Source of the DNA: Lojkania enalia
Lineage: Eukaryota > Ascomycota > Dothideomycetes > Pleosporales
Length of the DNA: 64,000 nucleotides
NCBI GenBank assembly: GCA_010094045.1
Contig: ML986609.1
Coordinates: forward strand, 281,909 to 345,908
Direction: 5' to 3'
Numbering within the stretch: position 1 is the stretch's first letter; every line of letters begins with the position of its first letter. Below, piece after piece: positions 14,465 through 27,237 of the stretch. The position numbers were made by a program, and so were the translations under genes. A model generated the notes under the pieces. It did not search any database. It saw nothing but the letters and a program-made list of their open reading frames with translations, and had not been told where the DNA came from.

Positions 14465-14677
14465 TATAATAGGCTAGTATAATAGATTACAGCGTAGTAA
14501 TAATAGATAGAGTAGTAGGGCTAAAATGTTCGTATATTCAGTTCTCTTAGAAAAGAGATAGCTGATAAAAGAGAGACGAATTGCTACTATCCCTGTAGGA
14601 TGTAATTCGGCTATTTTAACCCTAGGTTAGATAATTCTATATTATTAACCTATAACTTAAAGCTATAAGATATTATA
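14465..14677 (-). repeat. 3' LTR of gypsy B (213 bp)
   Basis: Nearly identical to 23,098-23,310, with differences mostly of RIP type. Both begin TATAATAGGC and end GATATTATA, forming short inverted ends. Confidence 0.85.
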
Positions 14678-15234
14678 TTATCTTCCTTCTTAGAAGGCTG
14701 TCGTCGCGGCAGCTTATAGAGGATAAATATCGCCAGAATAGACTAGTAGAGCTACCCTAAGATAGGTGCTATTATATAATCTTAAGTTCCTTCTAGGTTA
14801 AGTAGTATATTATTACTACTACTTTTACTTTTACCTAGTAACATCGACCCTTAGGGAATCTTTATTACTTGCTGTTTAGAGCGGTATAAGTAAACGGCGC
14901 TAATAGAGTAAACGCTAATTATAAAAATGCTGCTCCCTCCACCTATTCTACTTCTTTAATCCTTATACTTCTTCAACTACCTTAATAAGTATAATTCCTT
15001 CAGTCTTTAGCTGCGCATTTAGTACAGTTATTATAGCTCTGTATAGGATATAATAGAGTACTTTATAGCTAATAAGGGCTAGTAGATACGTATACTCACT
15101 ACCCGCGCTACCCACCGCCTATTTTTCTATTCTCGCTATACTCCTCTGTATATATCCCTCTCGCGCCCTCCTTAGCGCCTTTCTAGTCTATAAACAGCTA
15201 ATTTACGCCTAACAGGTCTATAGTACGTAATATA

Positions 15235-15640
15235 GTATTTACTTTAATCTAGAAGTGCTATATTAAGGAGGCTAAGGGTAAGAAGCCCTATACTATCCGC
15301 TATTTCTACTATCTAAGGCATCTAGCTTGCAATAAGTTATATAAAGTAGATAGTAACTGTAAATTTACTTCTTTAGACCTGCTTATAGTAGAATATTTCT
15401 ATAAAAGTATTTAATATAATATCTATCTCTACTACTTTAAAAAGAATAATAAGGATTGTTTTAAAGTATATTCTGGGCTAATATAGTATACTCTAACCTT
15501 CTTACAGCTAATATATCTATAGCTAGACCTATTTATACTAGAATATATTATAAAAGTCGATTAAACTATTAAAGCTCTTATTACCACCTATATTAGTAGT
15601 AATAAAACTTAACTAGCTTAAAGGGTCTAAAATACTACTT
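15235..15640 (+). pseudogene. Possible decayed antisense ORF within gypsy B
   Basis: Between the left LTR and the end of pol, the plus strand (antisense to the element's own genes) holds a frame with about 55 codons free of stops from 15,250. Further runs are broken only by TAA/TAG that could be mutated Gln codons. Residues that would be Cys before RIP are spaced in a zinc-finger-like way around 15,290-15,360, followed by aromatic-rich sequence. I do not recognise the protein. It could be an accessory ORF, a captured host fragment or chance openness. The same block is repeated at 17,128 onward because of the assembly duplication. Confidence 0.3.
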
Positions 15641-17117
15641 AAATAGTAGTTAAGTAGACTTAAATATATATTCTAGCCCTTTTTTATATATTCTAGTACT
15701 AATAGTAATATCTAGACTTAGTAAGAAAGATTCTAACTTCCTATTCGCCTATAATAGTAAGAATAGAAAGATCTCGTCTAGAATTAAACTTACTAGCTAG
15801 GACTATACTAAGATTAGTATAGCGCGTAAGCGTAAGGCTAAGGAGAATCTTTTTAATATAGATAATAATAAATATATTAAAGTAAAGAAAATAAAGTCCT
15901 CTATAAGTTAATCTAGACTATATCGTACCGTATTATTCTATACTAATACTTTTAGCCTATTCGCCCTATTAAAAAGGCTTAACCGAGTTATAGTAGAGGA
16001 AAAGATCGTGGTAAGGCATAAATATTGGTAGATAGTAGTTTTTTTAGATATTAACAGGTTCTCTAGTATTTCTATAGATATAATACCCTAGTTAAGTATC
16101 TTATAATCTAGGTTAACGCCTTATTTAGAATAATATAATATTTCTACCTTCTAGATGCTATTTTAGTTTATAACGTGTTATAATACAGTCCTTCTAGTAT
16201 TAATAGCGGGAATTACTACTTCTTATAATTACTAAAGAACCTATATTAATATATAAAGTTAACTTTATAGATACTTATTTCTAAACCTTATTTATATAAC
16301 TTTAGTCTAGTAATAGCGCTATTAAACACCTATAAAAAACCTTAATATAAGGAAAATTAGATAAAGGTAGCTATATTAACTAGAAAGTTTATATAAAGGT
16401 TATACTTTAGAATAATTTAGCTATCCTTCTTCTTTTTCGAAGAGCGTTTACGGTCTTTAATAAGTTTACTTAATCTCTTTAGTTTAATATCCTTCTTTTT
16501 CTAGAATACTTATAGAGCGTTATTACTAATATTTACTCTTAGCTTCTAACTATTCTTAGAGTTTAGGTAGTTCTTCTATTTTACTAAATATTCTTATACT
16601 CTAATAGAGTTTTACTTTTATTTAATAATATAATTAATTTTATATATATTATTCTTAAATTAGCGTAAAGTATTTTATATTAGACTATCTAGACTTTAAA
16701 TAGGCCCTTTTAGATTATATAGCTTTAGTAAAGATATATAAAATACTAGATAGATATTACCTAACCTTAAAAGATTAATCTAGTAGGTTATAGGTATTAT
16801 AACCTTTATTACTATACTAGATCTAAAATACTTCTAATCTAATTTCTTTTTAAGATAGGTTAACTTAATATATCGATTTAATATTAGCACTTTATCTCCT
16901 ACTACTAGAGATAAGTATATTCTCTTCTTATCTACGTATTTCTTTTAATAAGCTACTATAGTACTAATCTTTGCTTTATATTTACTTTATAATACTAGTA
17001 CTTTAGCTACTATACCTCTTACTAAAGGAGCTTCTCTCTCTCCTAAAGGCTCGCCTAGTTAATTAGATCCTTAGAGATCTGTACTATAGTAAGCGCGAAA
17101 AGATAAGATAGTAGTAG
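15362..17117. repeat. 1,756-bp block, first copy of an exact duplication
   Basis: As far as I compared it, identical base for base to 17,128-18,883, from 'aatttacttc' to 'gatagtagtag'. The two copies are separated only by a 10-N gap. Perfect identity inside RIP-scarred DNA argues for an assembly artefact rather than a real tandem duplication. Confidence 0.9.
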
Positions 17118-17127
17118 NNNNNNNNNN
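17118..17127. other. Assembly gap (10 N)
   Basis: Ten N bases placed exactly at the junction of the 1,756-bp duplicate copies, probably a fixed-size placeholder between contigs that in fact overlap. Confidence 0.95.
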
Positions 17128-18883
17128 AATTTACTTCTTTAGACCTGCTTATAGTAGAATATTTCTATAAAAGTATTTAATATAATATCTATCTCTACTA
17201 CTTTAAAAAGAATAATAAGGATTGTTTTAAAGTATATTCTGGGCTAATATAGTATACTCTAACCTTCTTACAGCTAATATATCTATAGCTAGACCTATTT
17301 ATACTAGAATATATTATAAAAGTCGATTAAACTATTAAAGCTCTTATTACCACCTATATTAGTAGTAATAAAACTTAACTAGCTTAAAGGGTCTAAAATA
17401 CTACTTAAATAGTAGTTAAGTAGACTTAAATATATATTCTAGCCCTTTTTTATATATTCTAGTACTAATAGTAATATCTAGACTTAGTAAGAAAGATTCT
17501 AACTTCCTATTCGCCTATAATAGTAAGAATAGAAAGATCTCGTCTAGAATTAAACTTACTAGCTAGGACTATACTAAGATTAGTATAGCGCGTAAGCGTA
17601 AGGCTAAGGAGAATCTTTTTAATATAGATAATAATAAATATATTAAAGTAAAGAAAATAAAGTCCTCTATAAGTTAATCTAGACTATATCGTACCGTATT
17701 ATTCTATACTAATACTTTTAGCCTATTCGCCCTATTAAAAAGGCTTAACCGAGTTATAGTAGAGGAAAAGATCGTGGTAAGGCATAAATATTGGTAGATA
17801 GTAGTTTTTTTAGATATTAACAGGTTCTCTAGTATTTCTATAGATATAATACCCTAGTTAAGTATCTTATAATCTAGGTTAACGCCTTATTTAGAATAAT
17901 ATAATATTTCTACCTTCTAGATGCTATTTTAGTTTATAACGTGTTATAATACAGTCCTTCTAGTATTAATAGCGGGAATTACTACTTCTTATAATTACTA
18001 AAGAACCTATATTAATATATAAAGTTAACTTTATAGATACTTATTTCTAAACCTTATTTATATAACTTTAGTCTAGTAATAGCGCTATTAAACACCTATA
18101 AAAAACCTTAATATAAGGAAAATTAGATAAAGGTAGCTATATTAACTAGAAAGTTTATATAAAGGTTATACTTTAGAATAATTTAGCTATCCTTCTTCTT
18201 TTTCGAAGAGCGTTTACGGTCTTTAATAAGTTTACTTAATCTCTTTAGTTTAATATCCTTCTTTTTCTAGAATACTTATAGAGCGTTATTACTAATATTT
18301 ACTCTTAGCTTCTAACTATTCTTAGAGTTTAGGTAGTTCTTCTATTTTACTAAATATTCTTATACTCTAATAGAGTTTTACTTTTATTTAATAATATAAT
18401 TAATTTTATATATATTATTCTTAAATTAGCGTAAAGTATTTTATATTAGACTATCTAGACTTTAAATAGGCCCTTTTAGATTATATAGCTTTAGTAAAGA
18501 TATATAAAATACTAGATAGATATTACCTAACCTTAAAAGATTAATCTAGTAGGTTATAGGTATTATAACCTTTATTACTATACTAGATCTAAAATACTTC
18601 TAATCTAATTTCTTTTTAAGATAGGTTAACTTAATATATCGATTTAATATTAGCACTTTATCTCCTACTACTAGAGATAAGTATATTCTCTTCTTATCTA
18701 CGTATTTCTTTTAATAAGCTACTATAGTACTAATCTTTGCTTTATATTTACTTTATAATACTAGTACTTTAGCTACTATACCTCTTACTAAAGGAGCTTC
18801 TCTCTCTCCTAAAGGCTCGCCTAGTTAATTAGATCCTTAGAGATCTGTACTATAGTAAGCGCGAAAAGATAAGATAGTAGTAG
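17128..18883. repeat. 1,756-bp block, second copy of an exact duplication
   Basis: Second copy of 15,362-17,117. Sequence continues uninterrupted into the integrase side of gypsy B after 18,883, so this copy is joined to the correct right-hand flank and the first to the correct left-hand flank. Confidence 0.9.
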
Positions 18884-21800
18884 TTATATAAGCGCTATTA
18901 TTATATGTAAACTCCGCTACGGATAGTTAAACTACCTAATTATCTTACTCTAAATAGTAGAAATAATATAAATACTACTTAAGCGTCTAGTTTTATCTTT
19001 CTATTAGCCCGTCGGTTTTTAGATAATAGGCTAAACTAAGACCTCGCTGAGATGCTAAATAATAGTAAAAGGTCTTCTAAGATTTTAACTTTATTAAAAT
19101 ACTACGGTCGGATATTACTAACTTTAAGATACTATATAGTTAGATAATATCGCGTATCTAGACCTATATTAGGTCTTCTATAATCTAGGTGGAGATAGTA
19201 GAGATATAATAGGCTATTTTAGTTAACCGGTCGATAATAACTATAATTAAGTCGTATACTTAACTAAGAAATAGACTTAAAGGGAATTCTGTAATAAAAT
19301 TAAATATAACTTACTCCTATAGTCTACTTAATACGGGTAATAGTTGTAATAGGTTATAAGGCTTATACCTAGAAGCTTTTACTCTTCTATATCTTAAACA
19401 ATTCTAATAGTAGGCCTTAATATTATCTCTTATACCTTTCTACTAAAATTAACGCAACACTCTCTTATATATTTTTATCTATCCTCTATAACCTACTATA
19501 GGGTAGTTATATATCTAGTTAAGGGCGTTTTACCTCTCTTAAAGCGTTGTTAGCTCTATCTTCCCTTTATTACCTTTTTTAGCCTACTCTAGGCTGTTAT
19601 AGTATTCTTAGTCTAAGGAAGGGGTTTCTTCTACTTTCTAGATAAGTCAAAAATCTTTCTAAGTAGTCTATATGTAGGTTACTACTACTAAGACCCTAAA
19701 GATTTTAGTACTATTATTCTAGTCTAAATCGGTCCTTTCTACCCTTTTTAAACTGATCTTAGCACGTATAGGTTTAATATATCTTATATTAGACTTCTTT
19801 AAAGGTGCCTACGCTTCCTTTATATAGTCTAGTTAATATAATAGTCTATTAGCTAGGTTAAATTTACTAGATAGGTAGATAAGGTTATAATCATACTTAG
19901 TAAGCTTAAGATATAATCGTATATGTTAATAGACTAAAATCTTCGTTTCTATAAACTAATAGAGGTTATTATAGTCTATATAAAGGTTAAACGTAACTCT
20001 TTATAGGTACTAATACTAGTACTCTAAACTTTCTACTATTACGAGTAGTTTCTAGTTATATATATTATAGTTGTACTCTATCGCGCTAAGCTTTTTTAAA
20101 AAGAAATTAATAGGTTACTATATTATCTTACCTATTTACTCTTCTACAAGCTAGCTAAGAATTCCTGAAATAGTACCCCTAGAAGTATTAACCTTAACCC
20201 TTATAGGCCGAGTTAGCTTATAATAAGCTAGGATAGAAATGCTTAAAAAAGCTTCTTTTAACTGTTAGAAGGCCTCTAGTCCTTTCTAACTAATATCTAA
20301 CTCTTAACTTTCTTCTCTTCTCTAGGTATAACCTCTTTTAGCAGCCTTTAGCCCCTTTTAGGTTAATCTTATTAAAGGTAAAGCAATTCTTAAGAATTCT
20401 ATAATAAACTTATAGTAGTAGTTTATAAATCTAATAAAGATTCTTATATCTTATATAGTTTACGGGACTAGCTAATCCTAGATAGTTTTCAACCGAGAGT
20501 AGTTAAATTTAATCCTCTTAGGGTAAATAATAAACCTTAGGTAGTCTATTTCTCTAGTATAGAAGTTGTACTTACTAAGTTTTATAAAAAGCTTAGCCTT
20601 ATATAGTCTTTAAAGTACTTTCTTAATATACTTAATATATTCCTCTTCTATATTAGAGAAGATTAAGATATTATCTAAGTATATAATATATATTATATTA
20701 ATAAAGCTAGTAAACGTCTAGTTAATATACACTTAAAATTAGGCTAGTATATTTATTAGGCTAAACGGTATAATAGTATACTTAAAAGAACCGTATCTAG
20801 TATAAAACGCGGTCTTCTATTTATCTCCTTCCTTTATCCTAATTCTATAGTAAGCTTCTCTAATATTAAGCTTAGTATAGTACTTAGCTTGTGCTAGACG
20901 CTCTAGCAACTCTAAAATTAGGGGAAGAGGGTACTAATTACGTATAGTAATCTTATTTAGGCCTCTATAATCTATATAGAGCCTTAAACTACTATTCTTC
21001 TTCTTTACGAAGAGGATTAGTACGCTAGTAGGCGATTAGGATCTTCTAATCTATCTATGTTATAAGTACTTATCTAGATACTTCTAGAGGTACTAAAGCT
21101 TAACCGAAGATAAATTATATAGTAGTTAATATAGAAGACTAGTCTCTTCTAGCAGGTTTATAGCTAAATCTTAAGGCCTATATTCTATAAGTACCGAGGA
21201 TTGCTTTTTATTAAATATATCCTTAAAATCGGTATACTCTGGCCGCAATTAGCCTATTTTAACGCTAATTTTATCTACTATAACTACTAAATTGACTAGG
21301 TACGTATAGACATCCGTTTTACTACCTGTAATAGTCTCTACAAACTCTTCTACGTCCTCTAGTATTACCTTATAGAACTGGGGTAAGCTTATAGCCTTTA
21401 CCCCTCTAAAGAGTATCCTTCTACTAAGAAAGTTTAATTTCGGATTATAATCCTATATCTAGGGTATTTTAAGGTAAATCTTATACCCTTTAAGGTCTAA
21501 TATTATAAACGATACCTTATAGACTTAAACCTTACTATACAAGTCCCTAACAGTAACCTTCGCGATAATAGTCCTATATATTAGAATTTTAGAGCCGTTT
21601 ATAGCTTCTACTATTAACTTTAGTAGTAGATTAATCTTTAAGCTATACTACTTTACAAGTATAGTATTAAGAAGATTTAGTTACGCACCCGGGTTGATTA
21701 AACAATTATTTTTAGCTAAACCCTCTACTACTATCTTAATTATAAGCAACTTTATAAGAGTTTAAAAAAGTAATTTATATAATTTTCCTAGCTTCTTACT

Positions 21801-23097
21801 CTCTCTAGAGAGTTTAATATAGGCTAGAAGAGAGGAGCTTAGTCTTTCTAACCCTTACCTTTTCTTAACTTCTATTCGGGAGCTCTTTTAGACTTTTCTT
21901 TCTTCTAAGGATAGTTAAGAAACTTATAACCCTCCTCTCTATATATCTAATATATAATAGGAGGCCGCTCTAGATAGATATTACCTTTCCTAGACCTTTT
22001 TAGGGGTTTCTAGCCCTTTCTAGCCTTCTTCGGAGTACTATTACTCTCTCCTAAAGTATCGGACCCTTACCTCTTATAATTGCCTATATTACGCCTCTTT
22101 TACCCCTTATAAAGCTTTTAGTAACGCCTAAAGACTATATTCGCATATTTTTCTACCTCTAGCAGCATCTAAAGCTGTAGTCTCGAGAGAAGATCTAAAT
22201 CTCTCTTTATTAGTTTAGACAAGGCTAAGATAAACTTATTTACTATACAGTCTTTATTTATCTCTCTAACTTCTTCTTATAGAGGTCTTATATAGTTTAA
22301 TAAGTTAGTTAAAGACTAGCCTATCCTTTATCTATACCTTTTTAAGGTATCGAAAGCTTCTTACCTTTATTCTAATAGAGTTCTTAATATACTTAGCATC
22401 TTTACTTTTAGAATATTCTATATAGGGATCTAATATATACTCTTTCGGCGCTTTATAGTTTTATATATCTCCTATAAAGTCTTTAAAGACTCTAAGATAT
22501 ACCTAGAAGTAAAAGTAACTTTCTACCTTTCTATTTAAAAGTCTACCAGCAACTAGATAAAATACTTTTTATAGTTTTAGATCTATTAGTTATAGTCTAT
22601 ACAATCCTTTTTCTTATAAGTATAAAAAGGTTCAGGGTAAGGAAGATTAGTTTAGATAGAGGTAGTTCGCGGTAGCTATACTCCCTCTAGTATAATAATA
22701 GCTAAATTAATTGTAGAGATATTACCTACTTTATATTATCGCTTTATCTCCTGTAGCTATTTAAAATCCTTTCGATTTTATTTATCTTATATCTATTATT
22801 ATAGTTTTTCTAAGTCTTCGGTATCTATATCCCGCTTTATAATACTCTAGGCTAGAGAGTATTAGATAGTACTATAACTCTATAATTCTTTAGATATTTA
22901 ACAAATATTCGCTCTAGTCTACTCTTCTAGCTAAATAAGTCCCTTACTAGCTCTAAGGTCAGCGTCTCGCCTATTACTAGACGTTAGGGTTCTTACACGC
23001 CCGGCTAAGCCGGCTGTTAGTCTAAGAGGGGTAGGAGACGTATTTATAGTATTGGAAATTGCTGCTAGACTACTCTAAAGAGTTTAAGCGATTCGAA

Positions 23098-23310
23098 TAT
23101 AATAGGCTAATATAATAGATTACAGCGTAGTAATAATAGATAGAGTAGTAGGGCTAAAATATTCGTATATTCAGTTCTCTTAGAAAAGAGATAGCTAATA
23201 AAAGAGAGATAAATTACTACTATCCCTATAGGGTGCGATTCAGCTATTTCAACCCTAGGTTAGATAACTCTATATTATCAACCTGTAACTTAAAGCTATA
23301 AGATATTATA
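23098..23310 (-). repeat. 5' LTR of gypsy B (213 bp)
   Basis: Direct partner of 14,465-14,677. The base after it resumes host gypsy A pol at a point equivalent to about 6,623 of copy 1. Confidence 0.85.
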
Positions 23311-26051
23311 GGTATTAAAACTATACTTTAAATAATTCTATATAGCTTATTTAAATAATATTTTTATATATTTAAAAATAAAGTAAAAATATAAGAAATA
23401 TATTAAATAAGTACTACGCGTACTATAAGTAGTAAAATTATACCTTAAGGTAAGAAAATATAAGTTCTATACTTTATAAATAGACTATTTAGAATTTATT
23501 ATTAAATTAGAACAACTATAAATAAACCTAAATAAATTAGTAGTAATTAGAGACTAGTTAACTCTAAAATTAGTTAAAGATATCTAATCCTTTATAGGAT
23601 TTTATAACTTCTATTAAACCTTTATAAATAATTAGAGTAATATAACTATACCCTTAACTTAACTATTAAGAAAAAATGTTACTTTTATATAGGGAAATAA
23701 ATAAGAAAAAGCCTTCTAAAAAGTTAAGAAATAATTTTAATAAGAACTAATACTAAAACTCTATAACTTAGAAAAGAAAGCTTTTATAGAAACCGATATA
23801 TTAGAAATAAGAATAGCTAGAATCCTTATATAAGTTTATAATAGAAAATAATATCTAGTAGTATATTATTTATAAAAACTTATATTAGTGGAGATAAATT
23901 ATAATATATATAACTAAGAACTTCTAGCTATTATAGTATACTTTAAAGAATAGCGTATATACCTATAAGGGGTAAAATAGGAAACTAAAGTCTATTATAA
24001 TTATAAGAATCTTACTATCTTTCTTACTACTAAAACTTTTACCTCTAGATAGATTAGATAGTTATAAGAACTAGCTATATTTAACTTTAAGATTATTTAT
24101 ATTAGTAGAAAATAAAATTAAAGAGTAGATATATTAAGTAGACTACTAGAATATAAGTAAGAGAAAGAAATTACAGCTATACTACTAAAAAGATAGTAAG
24201 ATAGAAGTATAGTATATAATTATCTAAGACTTATAATAATAACTATTACTAAAGAAGTAAGTTAGATAATACTAATTAAATTAGTAATAGACGGAATACC
24301 TGAAGAACTTTAAGAATAAGAATAAGAACTAGAATAGGTAGATAGACTATTATATATCTATAATCGAATCTATATACTAACTAAAGTTAAAAAAGAATTT
24401 ATTAGACAATTCTATAAAGTTTCTACCTATAGATACTAAAGAATAGAGAAAATACTAGAACAAATCCTTAGAGGATTCTACTTTCCTAAAGTAAGAGAAT
24501 AGATAAAGAATATATTATAAGAATATATAGACTACTAATAGAATAAATCTAATAGATATATATCTTATAGCCTATTATAAAACCTAGAAACGCTAATTAG
24601 ACTATAAATAGAAGTTACTATAAATTTTATCGTTAAACTACTAAAGTTAAAAAACTATTCTAAGAGAGAAATATATAACTCTATTATAATAATTATAAAT
24701 AGACTTATAAAATATATTTATTTTATCCCTTATAATAAAGTATTATTAGTAGAATAGATTATAAATATCTTTCTAAAGTAGATTATTATATAATATAAGA
24801 TATTATAGAAAATAATTATAGACTAAAATATTAAATTTACTTTAAAATTTTAGTAAATAATTATAAACTTACTAGGAATTAAATATAAGATATCTATAGT
24901 ATTTTATCTATAAACGGATAGATAGATAGAATAAATAAACTAAATAGTAGAGTAATATCTATAATACTATCTTAACTATAGATAAAATAATTAGGTAATA
25001 TTACTACTAATAGTATAACTTATATATAATAGTATTATATATAGTATAACTAGAATATTACTATTTATAATAAACTATAGGTATAAACTAAAAACCTATA
25101 ATATTCTAATTAAAGTAGTATTATAGATATTCTAAATATAGAAATAAGTCGAGATTATTTAACAAATATAAAATTTACTAAAGAAAGACTTCTAGTTCTT
25201 ATAATATATTATAAAGAAATACTATAATAAGAAATATAAATAACTACTTTACTTTAAAAAGGAAGAAAAAGTTTAACTACTATAATAAAATATTTAAAGT
25301 AAATAACTAAATAGTAAACTAGATTATATTAAAATTAGATTATATAAGATTAAGAAATAAATATTATTTATAAACTATTAACTTAAATTATTTATAACTA
25401 TAAAAATCTACTTAATCTTCTATATTATATTTATAGAAAAGGTACTCTAGAATACTAAACTAGTAGTATATAATATAGACGTATATAAAGAAGACTAGAA
25501 ATAGAAAGTTAAGAAAATAATAAAATATAGAATATAGAATAGTAAATAATACTATTTAATTAAGTAGTTAGAAATAAATAAATATAAGAACTTATAGAAT
25601 AATACCTAAAAACTAGAAGAAAACTTTAGCTTTATAGTATTATAGATATATTATAAAATCTAAATTTATAAAAAAAATCTAAAAATAGAATAGTAGAATT
25701 AAATAATATTAGTTATATTATAAGAGGTAATTCTACTTTAGAAAGGAGACCTATTTTATAATCTACCTCTTTTTCTTTCTTAAACTACTTCTATATACGT
25801 TTATAACCCTCTATTTACCTATACTTTATTTATTTATAAATCTTCTAGAAATGTTAAATTTTTATATAAGCTACTACTACTTTATTAAAAAGTTATTCTA
25901 ACTCTTTTTAGGCTAAATAAATCTTCTCTTCTAATTTTATAATCTTAATATCTTACTTTACTATTAGGAAGAATTAGAAATAAACTAGTATTATAGGACT
26001 ATAATATATAAATAATCTAAATATTATAATCTATATTATATAATAAATATA
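23311..26051 (+). mobile_element. Gypsy A copy 2, remainder of pol
   Basis: Co-linear with about 6,623-9,352 of copy 1: end of reverse transcriptase, RNase H, integrase (mutated DFIVKLLKLK motif near 24,620) and the chromodomain-like stretch near 25,490-25,650. Interrupted at 26,052 by a pogo-like insertion and resumes at 33,977. Confidence 0.78.
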
Positions 26052-26958
26052 TAACGTAGTTTATAAGCGAGTTATTAGTATAAGCGAGCTGTTACTCTAC
26101 TAAGATTCGAACGACTTAATCGCGATAATTATTAACTATATATATATATATTATAAGAAGTAATAGTCTATTAGATTATTTAACACCTATACTATTAATT
26201 TAGCACGTTTAAGTATTATAACTAGGCTATTTACAGCGCCTACAGCTCTATTAAGGCTGGCTACTCTTTTATAGCTAAGTACTCTAATTACGAATTTTCT
26301 TATTAATCTACCCCTTAACGTTATTTTAATTAATTATATCTTTACCTACAGCCTTTATTAGAATCCCCTACTTCTATAATCGCTTTCTTTTCTATTATTT
26401 TTACTTTATTACTACTTTATTTACTTACTTAAAGCTTTTAATTTAATTAGCTATTAGTACGATCGAATATATTATTATTATAGTACCTTTTTAAAGCTAA
26501 TTAAAGGCTGTAATAATTAATATAGGTAATAAGTTTTAATATTACTAAATCCTACTATAAATTATTATTTATTAAACCTCTAGTTTACGTATATTACTAG
26601 ATATTTTAGCTTTCTAGAAGGTAGTCTCTAGTATAGATAGTATCAGCGTATATAACTTAATATTAAGCTTTAATAGTACCGCCTTAAAAGCTTATATAGA
26701 TATTAGCTTCTATAATTAATTAATTATAGGCTACTTTAAAGGCTAAAAGGAAGGTAGTCTTATTAATATAATTAATATAATTATATTTTAAGGCTAAGAT
26801 CTTAGTACTATACTTAACTAATAGTCTATTTACTATAGCTTATATACTATTAATTATAGGCGGAAATCCTCGTATATCCTAATTAAGGATATAGCTAATA
26901 AGTATCTCCTTTTTAGTCTTTATAAGCTTCTTTAAATTCGGCTTATAATTGTATTATA

Positions 26959-27237
26959 TATAACGGTATTAGTAAGATAATAGGTCTAAATACAGCACGA
27001 ATCTACTTAGAGGTATATAGGAGTGCGTAGGGGTTCAGGGACCTAGGAATTCTATTAACACCTATAAGCCTTATACGAAAGGATATAGAAGAACTACTAA
27101 GCTACTTATAAGGGAGTATACAACTATATACAGAAGGGAAAAGGGGTAGAACTAGGGGTAGAATAAGATAAGTAAAAAGCTTTAGGATAAGATTATATAT
27201 AAAGCTTTTCGTAGAACGATTTCTTTGTATTATTATA
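26959..27237 (-). repeat. 3' LTR of gypsy C (279 bp)
   Basis: Same length as the LTRs at 33,238-33,516 and 51,892-52,170. Followed on its right by the purine-rich (minus strand) tract. Confidence 0.85.

Larger units (their letters stand above)
14465..23310 (-). mobile_element. Ty3/gypsy-type LTR retrotransposon B inside gypsy A copy 2
   Basis: Two 213-bp LTRs in direct orientation (14,465-14,677 and 23,098-23,310) bound the element. Pol is on the minus strand: the reverse complement of about 20,656-20,681 reads YLDNILIF, a mutated reverse-transcriptase active site. The gag side lies toward 22,000-23,000 and integrase toward 19,000-20,000. CG words and some CA/TG remain, so RIP is lighter than in element A, suggesting a younger insertion. 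Apparent length is 8.85 kb, but a 1,756-bp duplication next to an N gap inflates it; the likely real length is near 7.1 kb. No target-site duplication is present and about 1 kb of host pol is missing at the junction. Confidence 0.78.
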
